Shown piece by piece: positions 33,341 to 45,380 of a DNA stretch of 64,000 nucleotides. Location: contig NC_133301.1 in NCBI RefSeq assembly GCF_005239225.2, forward strand, positions 8,184,318 through 8,248,317. The letters are read 5' to 3'. Source of the DNA: Populus alba. Its lineage: Eukaryota; Streptophyta; Magnoliopsida; Malpighiales; Salicaceae. Below the pieces are notes generated by a model. It saw nothing but the letters and a program-made list of their open reading frames with translations. It did no database searches and was not told the DNA's origin. Numbering within the stretch: position 1 is the stretch's first letter; the number at the start of each line of letters is the position of its first letter. The translations under genes were made by a program, and so were the position numbers.

Positions 33341-34660
33341 TTTTATGAATCCCCTAATGTTATTTTCCTCTCATTCTTCCACTTCTACAACTAATATGTA
33401 TTCTTTAAAGTTCGGCCATTCATTCTCAGTGTAAAGTGCAGGTGTTTTGTTATGAAGATCCGCTTTGAAAATAGAAAGTGATGTCTAAAAAACATCAAGA
33501 TGAACTTTTAAAAATGCATGATCTCATTAAAGGGAAAGAGTTGTTACAAAACATTTCCTTGAGCAAACCGATTAGGTGCGCAACATCATTCCAAACTCTT
33601 TCAAGCTCTTTTTGGTTCTGAGCTTCTGAGTGTGACCTTTCTTCATTTTCCATCCTTTTCCTTAGTCAAGTTTTGTGGATTCTAAAAGGGGGAATTATGT
33701 TTTAGGTCTATAGATGTGTGCATAGATGTATAAGAAAATGCATGATATAATGCATAATTGTGATAAGAATGCTTTGTATGTTGGGTATGGATGCAGCCTT
33801 CTCGTGAATGATTAATAGCCACCACCTCATAAACATAGGTTCTCTTGTCACATTACTTTGTTAGGAGGACTGCATTTCGAGTCGTTTGTTTGAAGCCTAT
33901 TCACCAAGAGACAGATTTTGCACAAAAGATGGGTCAACGCCCTTCTCATTAATGTTTGATAAGTGCAACATTTCCTAAAAAATACAACCTAATTCACATT
34001 ATGGGAGTGAGCCATTAACTCGTTCACAATGCAACTCAGGTTCTTGATTGGTGATAGCTTCTTAGTATCAGTTTTAAGGCAATCTTCTTTAGTCAATGGT
34101 GATAGTTCAAAATGTTTCCATATTCTATGATGAAAATTTAGTAGTGGTGGTCATTTCGTTCACAAGTCCTACAATTTAAGATGCCTTAGGGTTAGACTTG
34201 TTTTGATGCAAAAGATATTATGGAGTATACACCCTAAAGATTGGTTCTAGTTCCTTTATGTGAGACATAGGGTAGGTTTACTACTTGGTCTCTAACAGAG
34301 GGTTTTTTACTATTCCAGTGATCACCCTCGTAAAGGCAATATGAGGGCTCAGCAGATAGTGGGATGGCACATATACCAATCACTATTAGTCTAAACACTC
34401 AGCAAATAGTTGGGGTTTATACAAACTCAAACCTTGACTCAAGTCATAAAGCAAGTTGCTAGTCTCCCACTTAACTTAAAGTTTAATGTGTGTGCCCTAA
34501 AAAAGATAATAATAATTATAAAGTGATGCATGACTATACCATGTATGATAGAATGTAAAGATGCATGATAAAGCTTTTAAACAAAGTAAAGCACTCATAG
34601 CAATCAAAGAACAACAAATACATAACATAAACAAACAAATTACCAAGCCTAGTCCAAGGT
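33341..34660 (-). other. Leader and gag remnant of Tat element
   Basis: Between the primer site and the RT only about 1.3 kb remains, too short for an intact gag and protease. I find no unbroken frame and no zinc knuckle. Treated as a deleted gag region. Confidence 0.5.
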
Positions 34661-34678
34661 TCCCCAGTGGAGTCGCCA
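34661..34678 (-). other. Primer-binding site of Tat element
   Basis: Minus strand TGGCGACTCCACTGGGGA, three bases from the LTR end. This matches the site type seen in Tat/Ogre elements, usually assigned to tRNA-Arg; I am not certain of the tRNA species. Confidence 0.7.
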
Positions 34679-34681
34679 TCT

Positions 34682-36972
34682 TGTTGCACCTTCATGGAAG
34701 AGCGCGACAGAGCGACGACCCTCCCCATGAGTGGGGATTGATTTCGGGGTTTTTGTTTTTGTGAATAAAGGAGTTGCCACCTAGTATTATGGTCACTAGG
34801 AAACCTAACTGGTTTTTCAGAGATTCTAAGACGAAGGACTGGTTGCGTAAAGGGAAGGTATTAGTACCCCTAGTACGCCATACCTAAGGTAAGTTGTTTG
34901 GTGTTTGGTTTGCCTTATAATTGCTATGGTGTTGGTGTTTTCTAATCCTATTAGTTTTCTTAGGATATGTTTTGCTATGATGAACAAACTTGGACTGAAA
35001 GTCCAAAAAGAAAGAACCCTTGGTCAATGTGGATCACACCCTTAGATATGTCTACAAAGTACCAATGAGAACCAATGCAGATCTCTTAAAATCTGTATTT
35101 GATTCAGACTAAATTTATTAAGATAGAAATCCAAGGAGATTTCATATGCTTTAAAAGCTCATTTTCCCCTTAGTATTTTAAGAGTTTTGCGACTTGTAAA
35201 TCACAAGGAGGAGGGACAAAAATTTAGAAATCTAAGGAAATTCAAGGTGCTTTAAAAGCCTTTTTTTGTCTTAGTTTTTCATACTCTCATGGCTCGTAAA
35301 CTATGGAGTCAGAAATTGAAATGTCCTTAATTATAATCAAGGCTTCTTTCAATGATGTGTGATGACTTATTATTCCTAAAAAAATATTTTGGATATTAAC
35401 CACTCGGGTTTCTTTATCCAAACATTAACAACGAATAATAACAAGTTATTCCCAATAATATTTTGGATATTCATTCTTTTGAGATTTCTTTATCCAAACA
35501 TTAACGGTGAATAATAGATGAATTTTTCCAAAAATAAGATTTTTGTATTTTTAAAATATTGGCCAACACCCTTTGGAGTTTTACAAACATGTTGTAAAAT
35601 CCAAAATGCAAGAAAATAATTTTTTTGTGTTTAAGAAATCCATGTAAAACACATTTTTAAAAACTTTGAATATTTGTTTTTTTTAAGAGAAAATTCAAAA
35701 TATGTTAGAGTATTGGCCGTATGCAACACACAAAAATATTTTTATATATTTTCTTTGTCAAAAACACAAACATCACAGTTAATCGTAACTGAAGTCAACA
35801 AACCACATATTAATCAAATTCTTAAGGTTTTAATAAATCAGTTATTAAATCCCAAAAAATATGTAGAAACATGTTCTTACATTTTCATAGGAAATAGAAC
35901 ATGATTTTATTTGTCCCTGAAATACTTGATCATATGCAAATTAAACATTAAATTCTATTTTTGCCTTCTTTTTATTTAATGATTCAAATAACATACATAA
36001 TAAAAATACAAACACACACACACATCTCTTTTTTATTATTTTTTAGACAGCCACATTTACATGTTACAAATCCACAAAATTTAAAATAAAAAAACAGTAC
36101 ATTAAACAAACAAAAAATTACACCAAAAATTACACCCTTTCTGCACCACCGGAATAGTGGCGGCGCATGGGTTGACGCGGCCCTGTAAAAAATTAGGCAA
36201 CGAGGGAGATCTGCAATGGCTTCGTCCCCTCTTCACTTTCCTTGTCGGTGGTGACCTGCAAAACACCAAAAAACACAGCAAGTAGTTGATTTTAGTTTTT
36301 GTTTCTTGTTCACGGATCAGTTTTTCTTTCTCTTCTTCTCCTTTCCAAATCTATTCTTGTGTTGGTTTTTCTGCTCTGGTTTGTTGTTATTTTCTTCTTC
36401 CAGTGGCCGATCTTATGGTTGTAGAGGGAGCTCTGGTTTGGTTTAGCAAAGATGGGGGAAGCTGGAGACGGCACCGGTTTTGGTCGCTATAGTTAAGACC
36501 GAAGGGTAAACAGACACTGCTGATGGGGAAGGAGACACCGCTACATGAGGAGAGGGACGCCATGGCTGGTCCATTGTTGTGGTCGATGGTGAAGGAATAG
36601 ACGAGTTCTGTAAGCTGCTGGATCTCCAGTGATGGCAGCGCTGTTGTGGTTATTGTTTTGGTCGTTGCTATTGGAGACCGAATGAAAGGGGGGACCTGGT
36701 TCAATCGCTGATGGAGAAGAAGAAAAGAGAAATCGAGGCCGGTTTATTGGCTTGGCCTTGAAGATGAGAGGAAATGAGGGAATGAGAGGTGAGCGGGTCT
36801 GGTGGGGAAGCTAAGAGTGAGGGTGGTAGTTGGTCTATGGGGGGAAAGATGGGTTTAGGTTCAGGGTTTTTTTTTTTTATAGTTCTTCTCCTTGTGTAAA
36901 ATTGTCCCCTTTGTAAATTTGCTCCCCCCTTTGTATATGGCTGGAGGTTCACTTGTATAGAAAATCTCAACA
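34682..36972 (-). repeat. 5' LTR of Tat-type element, minus orientation
   Basis: About 2.29 kb; on the minus strand it begins TGTTGAGATTTTC and ends GGTGCAACA beside the primer site. Its last part shares the conserved block gaaggtattagtacccctag with the other Tat LTRs in the window. It includes a short (AC)n at 36011-36024 and a GC-richer leader (36130-36900). Confidence 0.7.
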
Positions 36973-37814
36973 CGTGTTATTCAAGGAAATATTGCAATAA
37001 TTATTGCAGAGATTGTCTTCTATAACCAGCACTAACAAATCTTATACATATGGTATTTTATATTGCAATGATTATTTTCCACGACCAGTACGAATCAAAT
37101 CTTACATCTATGATATTTTATATTGCAGTAATTATATATGATTCAGTAATTATCTCATTGACATATTGCTTCCTTAATATTAGCCCTAATGCTTTATGTT
37201 ATCGCCACATATTCTTTCTCTCTGTTTTTTTTTTTAAAAAAATTTATCAAAACATGAGTCAAAAATTGGGTAGCAACATATATATTATTTTAATATATTT
37301 TTTTTTTAAAAAAATAAAAGAAACAAATTTCAAACAATGTTCTTTTAGCCAAAATCACTATTTTGCCTCTATGTGTTTGTGCCGATTAGTCTATCTTATC
37401 CTTGCATTTCATACTTCAAGTGGATGCAGCTGATTTTACCCATGTTTTGTTGGATTAACTGAATCACATGTTGTTGGTTTACACAAATTTAACCAGTTTA
37501 ATATCGAAAAACAATTTAAAAACAATCCTAATTCAATCTAGATTGGTGATCCATCAGATTGATTTGTTTGGCCCGTCCAATAACTATAGATAGCGGGTAA
37601 GACCCACATTTGCCACAAACATCTTGCCTTGTTTGTTTGAAATTTGGCAAACTTGGAGTGTCATCTTGGTAATCTCACAACAACCGAACCATTAATTTTC
37701 CAGCTTTGGATTTTCTTTTATTTTTTTTCTATTATTGTTTATGATTTGGGTATTTGATATGTCCTTCTTTGAAGTGTTGAAAGAAAGGAAGCTTTATAGA
37801 GGAAGTATGTGAAA
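36973..37814. other. Spacer before RPN13 copy; 60-bp tandem duplication
   Basis: At about 37000-37130 the text atattttatattgca with cca(c/g)(g/c)accagta(c/g) occurs twice, spaced about 60-65 bp. The region just upstream of 37815 is likely the promoter and 5' leader of the RPN13-like gene, but no clear TATA box was found. Confidence 0.4.
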
Positions 37815-40746
37815 ATGGGTTCTTTATCAGCTGAAGATATTCCAGCAATGTAGGTAAATAAAATCACATTTAAAATTGTGGGTTTTGCTTAAAATCTCTG
37901 TTTCTTATTAATTAGAGCATGTAATTGCTTTTTTGGATGCACAAGTATGTTTTTCTTGATGGGGTTATGTTATGGTGTTGTGGTTGTTTTGTTGGTAGGA
38001 AATTGTGTTTAAGTTTCGTTCTGGTAAAATGGTTTTCTATGGAAAAAAGGTTGTTCCTGATTCTCGAAAAAGACTTGTTCGCATTGGACCAGTAAACTGG
38101 TGTCTTTTGGTTTTTTGGTGCTATATAGAGTTCGAGTCTGTGTAAAGATTTTTAGTTACTTCTGTTGTTTTGGTTTATCTTAAGTACTAGATAGTGTGTT
38201 TCTAGCATCTTGTTTCCTGTTTGAAGTTGAAATTTTTGAATTGTTCCAGGGTGATGAGGGTTTGCTTCATTTCCAGTGGCTTGATAGGAATTTGAATGTT
38301 GTGGAAGATGTATCCTAGTTATTATTATATTTTTGAGCCTGGGGATTTTGTTTCTCTCTTCCAACATTGGTTTTTATTTCTTTTTCTGTTGTTTGTTTTG
38401 TTAATGTTCTTTTGTGGTGAGAACTTGGTAGCTTTTTCTTGACGTGTTGATTGATAGCATCAGATTATTTTTTTTTCTGAAGAGGCTGTTTCTGAGAAGG
38501 TACACTTTTCTCTCTTAGTTTTTTCTTAGATGGGAGATATTTGACTCTAATAATTGATTGTAATATCATAGATTCATAATTCTTTGGGTTATTCAGGTTA
38601 ATCAAGCTTTGGGAAGAGTTTACATCTTGAAATTCAATATAGATGATCAAAAGTTTTTCATTTGGATGCAGGTCAGGTTCATTTTCTAAGTTTTTCACTC
38701 TCTTATGTGTAACATTGACTCAGCTGTTAGTTGCATGATTTTGGAAAATTGTGTAACATGTTTGCAGGAGCCAAAGCTAAAGATGATTCACAATTGTGTA
38801 GCTCTGTCAACTATTATATTAATCGTCCATTTGGTAAATACTTTTGTCTTTTCAGTCCTTTGTTAGCCATCCGACTCTTCATTATTTTGTTCCTAATCAT
38901 CTTGGCTTATATTTAAATGCAAAGTCTAATCTTCTGCCCCCCTCCCCCGATCTGTTAAATGCAAACAATTTGGTGTAGTTGATAAATCACTTTCGCTAAT
39001 TTTACATCAGAAAGTTGTATAATTGCTTTATGGTCATCTCTCTCATAGAGGGTTTTTTGTTTTTTGTTTTTATCTTGCATCTGGATTTATCTTCTCCCAT
39101 CCCCTCAATTTCATAAAGAAAACCTCTATTTCACAGAAAGATCATATTAGACTAATTGGATTTCTTGTTTTCTACTTCCTGTTTATTTATTTGAGTTACA
39201 CTCTCCGTATGTGTGAATTGGTCTTCTTAAAATTTTACTAACCGGTTTTACACCTTCAAACTAATGACCTGGCTTATAACTTCAGCACTCATTCAATAGT
39301 GAAGTTTTTCCATCAGCAATGTCGCTGCTTTATCTTGTTGTTTGGCAGAGTTCCTTGATGAAGAAGATCCTGACGCTTCTACTCCTTTCCAAGTTTTTGA
39401 AGACATGCTTGAAGATAATATCTCATTAAGGTATATTTATTATAATAAAGAAGCATACTCAAAGATGATACTTCAACTATAAGAGTTGATATAGCAAGTA
39501 AGAGTAAGGATATAGAGCTAAGTAATTTTTTGTTCTTTGAGACTAAGAGTCAGTGGAGCAGAATGAGCCTCCCTTCTCTCCTTCTGGTCAATCATCTTGG
39601 AGAGCCTATGTTCTTGCCTTGATCAAGACTCCTATCTTAGTTATTCAAGAAATATCAAGAAATTTTCCAAAATCATTTCTTGACAAAAACATCTCACCCG
39701 CTTTAGCCCTTGTGAAATCCTTCATCCCCCTATGCCCTTACACAGACTCGCCCTCGGGGTAAATTCTAAAACTTGGGGCATCTTTTATATGGAAATTTAG
39801 AGTCATAACTTGGTGTTTGTCTATGTATATACCTGTTAATTCTTGTGATTCATTGTAAAATAACTTCAAAAATGTTAAGGAGCACTTTTATTACCAAAAA
39901 GAAATGGCCCAGTATAAATTACATGGTCATTTTCTTTTATTCTGGTGAGAAAGATTTTTGCTCATCACTCTCAGGACTGGAAACTTAGTTGTCCCAAACC
40001 TTGGTGCAGAAGTAACCTCTTCATCGAGACCAGTGAAATTGGAAGACTTGCAAAGAATCCTGAGTAATATTGGTGGTGGAGGTATGTTCTGCTCAGATAG
40101 TGCAATTGACCACAACCTTGTTTGTTGTACTTAGGCTGGCCCACGTGATGTGATGATACATGTTGCAGGTAGTTCGGGTGATCCAGATGAAGGTAATTAT
40201 TAATGCTTATTCTATACGTACTGTAAGCTGTGAAAGGATTGTACAATCTTTTTTTTTCCTGCTAATTATATGCTCTGGCACGGGGTGCCTTACTGTAAAA
40301 TCTTTTTTTTTTTTTCATGATGTTTTCATTTGTTATCCTAGGCTTAGGATTAGGTGATATACTGAAGCCTGATTTGATAATGCCATTGAATGAGACATTG
40401 CCACTTGAAGAAGGATTAACATCTCATTTACCTGAGGTATAAGACAGTCTTATGTTTAGGATTTCCTCTGTGTTTTATGTCGGTGCATTCTGAGGTAATT
40501 ATGAGGTTGCAGGGTCACTGGACTCTAGAGGATATTTTAGACTTGTTGCAGAGTCCTCCTTTCCGTCAGCAAGTGAATTCTTTTACTTAAGTAAGAAATG
40601 TGAGGCTGATCCTTTTTGTTCTATTTCTTGTCCTTTTAATGATAGCCAATTTTACAAGGTTTAACTCTTCTTTTTGTTTGAAGGTTCTCCGAACTAGACA
40701 AATAGATTTGTCTCAAGTTGGGATCAACCCCAGTAAATCTAAGTGA
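37815..40746 (+). pseudogene. RPN13: RPN13 (26S proteasome ubiquitin receptor) copy with introns, inactivated
   Basis: Twelve exons can be joined by GT-AG rules: 37815-37853, 37999-38091, 38250-38309, 38458-38499, 38597-38671, 38768-38833, 39349-39430, 39975-40081, 40169-40192, 40342-40436, 40513-40590, 40684-40746. They cover the whole family: the Pru ubiquitin/RPN2-binding domain (MVFYGKKVVPDSRK, LLHFQWLDR, GRVYILKF, FFIWMQ), a linker, and the DEUBAD domain ([44 protein letters not shown]) that docks the deubiquitinase UCH37. Three lesions: a TAG at the end of exon 1 (37851-37853, where Gln is expected), a lost base at about 38776 in exon 6, and TAA at the end of exon 11 (40588-40590, where Tyr is expected). 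Introns are kept, so it arose by DNA duplication, not by retroposition. RPN13 delivers ubiquitinated proteins to the proteasome; this copy probably cannot. Confidence 0.88.
39490..39770. repeat. Repeat shared with the copia left flank, inside RPN13 intron 7
   Basis: The text gatatagagctaagtaat, then ttctttgagactaag and tcttgccttgatcaagactcc (about 39508-39650) closely matches 20133-20280. It is a dispersed repeat that has entered intron 7, which is much longer than the other introns. Identity unknown. Confidence 0.6.
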
Positions 40747-41309
40747 TTTGTGGCTCTAGAACATGTAAATAGATTTTACAAGGTTCACTCATGTTCATCA
40801 GCATTAACTAAAGTCTTTAGTTAATTTTTTATTGGGAAATTCTGATTAGGGTTGATTATATAACTAATGATAACCCTATTCGCCCTAACCTGAATAGCCT
40901 CTTCCTCGGCAATCCTGACATATCTTGATCTGCCCAATACTGGTTTGGACACATACCTACATATATATATATTTTGGAGTTTTAAGAAGCCACGCTCTAA
41001 GTAGGCATGCAGAGAATTTCCACGCCAAATCATAATCAAAATCGATCCCCTTTAGTAATCTATTTTATTTAAACATATAGTCTGCCAAACCCAATCCAGA
41101 ATACCAAGACATCCTCTTATTAATTCACTTAGAAACTACTAGACCTAAGCTTTATAAATCCAACCATAGAGCAATCAGTGAAGAAACTTCATTATTATAT
41201 GTCACACAAAAGCTAAAAACAAAAAACAAAACACAAATGAAAATCAATAGAACATTGCCTTTAAACTTGTTTAAATCTTAAAACTAGAATACACAATGAA
41301 GCACCAAGG
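40747..41309. other. Spacer between RPN13 copy and RLP gene
   Basis: About 560 bp between two convergent genes; 3' flanks of both. No coding signal is seen. Confidence 0.5.
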
Positions 41310-44300
41310 CTATGAAAATCCAAACTTTGATAAAATAGGAATATTATCCACCAGAAAATAATAGCAATTATTGCTGCTCACCTCAATAAAGTAAAACCAA
41401 GCTCGTCGCCAATATGGATTTATGTATAGAACTGCACCTATCACCAGCAGCACCATGATGTATGCAACCCCAAAGGTCACATAGAAAACATCCATATCCA
41501 TGAAACCACTATTATCTTCGTTGGTCGTTAAAGTTGGTGTTGGTGATGGTGACATTGCCGCACCACAAACTTTTGATAGTGGTTGTCCACAAAGAAAAGG
41601 ATTGTCCTTGTAGCAGCTCTCCTCAAACGTGGCAAACTGTGCAACTCTCGCCGGAGTCTTGCCAGACAGATTATTGTGTGCCACATTGAAAAATTCTAGA
41701 AAAAATAGTTTAGTAAGTTGAGGTGGGATTTCTCCATCCAGTTTGTTGTAGGAAAGATCCAAGCTCTCTATTTCCTTTAACCTCGAGAATGTTGGTGGAA
41801 TTGGTCCAGTCAAGCTGTTGTGCGAAAGGTTCAATACCTTGATCATGCTGAGGTTTCCAATTTTAGGAGGAATCTCTCCTGAGAAATTGTTGCATGAGAA
41901 ATCAATTCCTGTGAAGTATTGGACAATACTGCCTCTATAAGAAAGGGATACATTCTTTGTTGTAAACTCGAAAGAAGGTTCTGATGAGGACACAGAATCA
42001 CGGGAATTGTATTGAAAAGGAAAAAGATGAGCAGATATCATCAAAGAAGGGATGTTTCCAGAAAGATAATTGTGAGATAGATCAATCAGAGTTAATCGGT
42101 CCAACCTGTACAATTGAATTGGGATTTCACCTTCAAGATTGTTATAACCCAATAGTAGAAATCTCAAGTTAGATAGCCTATCAATCCATTCTGGAATTCT
42201 ACCAGTTAAATCATTATGGGAAAGATCTAAAGCGAATATCTCACATGAGTCATAAAATGCCATTGCGATTGGTCCTTGCAACTTATTTCTAGACAAAGAA
42301 ACATGTCTTAATTTTGAAGAAGTGCCGAATCTAGGTGGTAAATGACCAGAGAAATTGTTCCTTGATAGGTCCAAGAATTCAAGAGAAGGCATATTCCCTA
42401 TCCATCTAGGGATTTGCCCTTGCAAACTATTGTTCGAAAGTATTGTTCCAGTCAAAACATTGTTGGACAGGTCTAACACTTGCAACGAGCTAATGTTACC
42501 CAATGACAAAGGAATGCTTCCACTGAAGCCATTGTCAGACATCAATAAAACTTCTAACCTTGGCAAACGATCTCCGATTTTTGAAGGGATTTGGCCTTGG
42601 AAGTGATTCGTTGATATACTTAGGAATGACAAACTCATATGAGAATTCTTTGGCAACAAGAATGGACCCAAGAGAGAACAATTTTCTAAATGAAGTTCTT
42701 GTAGGTATGTGTTGTTCTCAATCAACCAATTTGGAAACTCTCCCTTTATTTGGATGTTTGTAAGACTCATATATTGCAGGTTCACCTTATGGTAAAGGAA
42801 CTTGGGAAATGTTCCCACACTTTGTCCACGACCGCTCAAAAAGAGGACCTCTAACTGGAACTTTGGGCTCAGATTATGATCATCTTCTTCTGCATATATT
42901 TCATTACCTGAACCATCAAAATACTCAAGTCTTGAAAGGTTGTATAATGGGTTCAATGACATAGGAATCTTCAAGTGATTGGAAGAGAGAGAGAGTAGTT
43001 GAAGGGAAGTCAAATTTGCTAGACACGAAGGCAAGAAGCCACTGAGATCATTGTTGTCTATATATAGTATTTGGAGATGATTTAAGTCGCATATGCCTGA
43101 TCACATTATAATTTAGGAAATTTTTTAGAACTATGAGTGTCTAATGGAAAATATATAACTTACACACCATAGAGAGAGAGAGAGAGAGAGAGAGTCATCA
43201 CCTTTATTGATGGTTTGAAAAATGCTATTATTGAAAGTATTGGAACTCAAATCCAAGTATTTCAAGTTTTTGAGATCAAGGAAGTCTGTCACAATCAATT
43301 AAACAAGAGATTATATTAATCTAGAAGCAATTAATTATAAAGGAAAAGAGTTAACAAGAAGAAGTTTATTGAATACATAATAAGGATCTCAATTGAGTTG
43401 ATTTCTAAATTTGGGATTTAATTCTCTCTTATTGGTCAATTTTCTCTTGGTTAATTTCTAAATTTGAGATTTAATTGTCTCTTCAAGACTTGTTTAGTAG
43501 GCTGCTAAAACATAAAAGATGAATTCTATATAGACACGTCTAATCGTAGCAAGCATAGAAAGAAGTAGAATGGCTAATTTACCTTGATAAGGTATAATGC
43601 CACTCACTCTAGACAATGATAGAAGTTTTAGAGAAGACAGTGCTCCAAGCTTGTGAAGGGAGTGTTCATCTAGAGAACAACCGTCCAGGTACAACCTTTG
43701 CAAGGAGCTTAAATTTTGCAACTCTGTTCAAAAGTAGCAAATTAAAATTTTCAATTAAACCCAAAAATATAAACATCACTATATGCAATAACTTACCGTC
43801 ACCTAATATTCTTCCTCTAAAATTATTGTCGCTCAGATCAAGTTTCGTGAGGTATGGGAATGCTCCTAATGATTGCAATAACTGGAAGCTACTTCCATAG
43901 GTTGTGATATGATTTAACCGTAAATACAAGTTGCTTGAACCTGCAAGTTAGGGAAGAAATGTATAGAAAGGCTTTCCAAAAGCAAAAATAATTAATAATT
44001 GGATGGGCTCATATATTATCGTCATGCTACAAGGTAATGTGAATGTTTTACTAATTACCTCTTGAAGCTACCAATTTGTTAATATTGTTTCCGCTCAAAT
44101 CCAAGACCTTCAACGTGCTTAGAGATTCTTGATATTTATCAAAATAATAGTTAATTAGTTCACTACAAAACATAAATTGTGTTTTTTAAAAAAAGATAAA
44201 TATATAAAAAACTAACCTTTAAAATCTATTAATCCCTCCAGTCTATTATAACTCAGATATAGTGATTTGAGAGACGAAAACCCCACAATTGATGATAAAA

Positions 44301-45129
44301 TACTGTTATTGAAACGATTATATCTCAAGTCAAGATACTTCAATTTGCTCAATTGCTGTAACTCATAACTACCTATATAGAAAAAATAAATAAATTAAGA
44401 CTTCAGAATAAAAAAAAAAAGTTATTATTGGAGTGATTTAATTATGATGGATTTAGAGGCATGTAATTGTTACAATGACTTCACGTAAAGAGGTTAAGGC
44501 GATGAAGGTGAACGTGAAAGAAGTACATGTTACAGTGACATGTGATGCATAATTATAATAATATTGGTAATGTAATAATATTTATTGTGGTGGTATGATT
44601 ATATTAATAATGCAAAGAATTAAACAACACCTTATTACTAAAAATGATTTCTATTTTCTTCGATGGATTACTTACTGTGGAGAACCAAAATGTTATTAAT
44701 TAAACAACACCTTATTTGATTAATTCAAAAAAACTAATCTAAATATTTTGTAATACGAGAGGAGAGCAAACCTTTCTTCTCAACCAAACCAGCTATACGA
44801 TTATCCCACAAGGAGAGATCGTTGAGTTCTTGAAAAGGAAGAAACAAGGAGGTATTAAAGTACCAATCTCCCTGTTTGTGATTGCTTAGGCTCCAAAGAT
44901 TGAGTGCGATGACTCGACCTGTACTGCTGTTGCACTCCACATTTTCCCAAGAACAACAGTGGATGTCACCTTTTCTCCAGGAGGGTAGGGATGTGCCGTT
45001 GGGATAGTTAAAAGCATCTTTGAGTTGAAAGAGAGCGGCTCTCTCTTCCTCCAAGCAACCAAGAGGCAGCCATCCTTGCAAGAAAACCGCCATTACTAAC
45101 ACCGTGAACATCTCAAGGAACAGCCCCAT
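41310..45129 (-). CDS. LRR receptor-like protein without kinase, seven exons, intact
   Basis: Seven exons by GT-AG rules: 45129-44772, 44372-44217, 44127-44059, 43940-43797, 43723-43583, 43285-43202 and 43096-41310, all introns in phase 1, giving an uninterrupted product of about 912 aa. Parts: signal peptide (1-25, MGLFLEMFTVLVMAVFLQGW), an N-terminal cap with HCCSWENVEC, many extracellular leucine-rich repeats (LDLS-N-L-G-IP), an acidic segment after DMDM, one membrane helix at 854-876 (VFYVTFGVAYIMVLLVIG) and a 36-residue cytoplasmic tail. With no kinase it must signal through a partner such as SOBIR1/BAK1-type kinases; relatives with introns between repeats include Arabidopsis RLP1-like and tomato Cuscuta-receptor-like proteins. 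Probable role: cell-surface recognition of a microbial or parasite molecule. Ligand unknown. A short stretch around GTILSNNSLQG may have lost part of one repeat. Confidence 0.9.
43171..43195. repeat. (GA)n microsatellite in RLP intron
   Basis: About 12 GA units between RLP exons 6 and 7. It may vary in length between alleles. Confidence 0.9.
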
Positions 45130-45187
45130 CTTAATATCAAAAATAAATGTTGATCAATTGTTATAGAGGACAGGGAGGAGGTTTAGG

Positions 45188-45195
45188 CTTTTATA
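45188..45195 (-). promoter_or_regulatory. RLP TATA box
   Basis: TATAAAAG on the minus strand, about 60 bp before the ATG at 45129; a fitting core-promoter position, with a predicted start of transcription near 45160. Confidence 0.6.
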
Positions 45196-45199
45196 GAGG

Positions 45200-45380
45200 A
45201 CTTTACGGACCCATGCCGTGGAAAAAACTGCATTAAAAACGCCGCGGACCCATGCCATGGAAAAAACGCCGCGGACCATTGCCATGGAAAAAACGCCGCG
45301 GACCCATGCCATGGAAAAAACTCTCCCATCCCGCGGACCACTGCATTATGGAAACGGTCTCCCATCCCGTAATGATTTGC
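45200..45380 (-). repeat. Tandem short repeats upstream of RLP
   Basis: On the plus strand, about 30-bp units of 'gcggacccatgccatggaaaaaac' type are repeated five to six times, directly upstream of the TATA box. Related degenerate units occur at 784-1010, 1530-1760, 16030-16110, 17270-17410 and 18064-18300, near RLP relics. They may be regulatory or a minisatellite. Frames of 62-79 aa here are artefacts. Confidence 0.75.

Noticed and set aside
37050..37433. 127-aa frame before the RPN13 copy
   Set aside because: Arises from AT-rich text including a 60-bp duplication and T/A-runs; no domain.
45200..45380. CRISPR-like array
   Set aside because: Units are adjacent and lack unique spacers, and the sequence is a plant nuclear genome.
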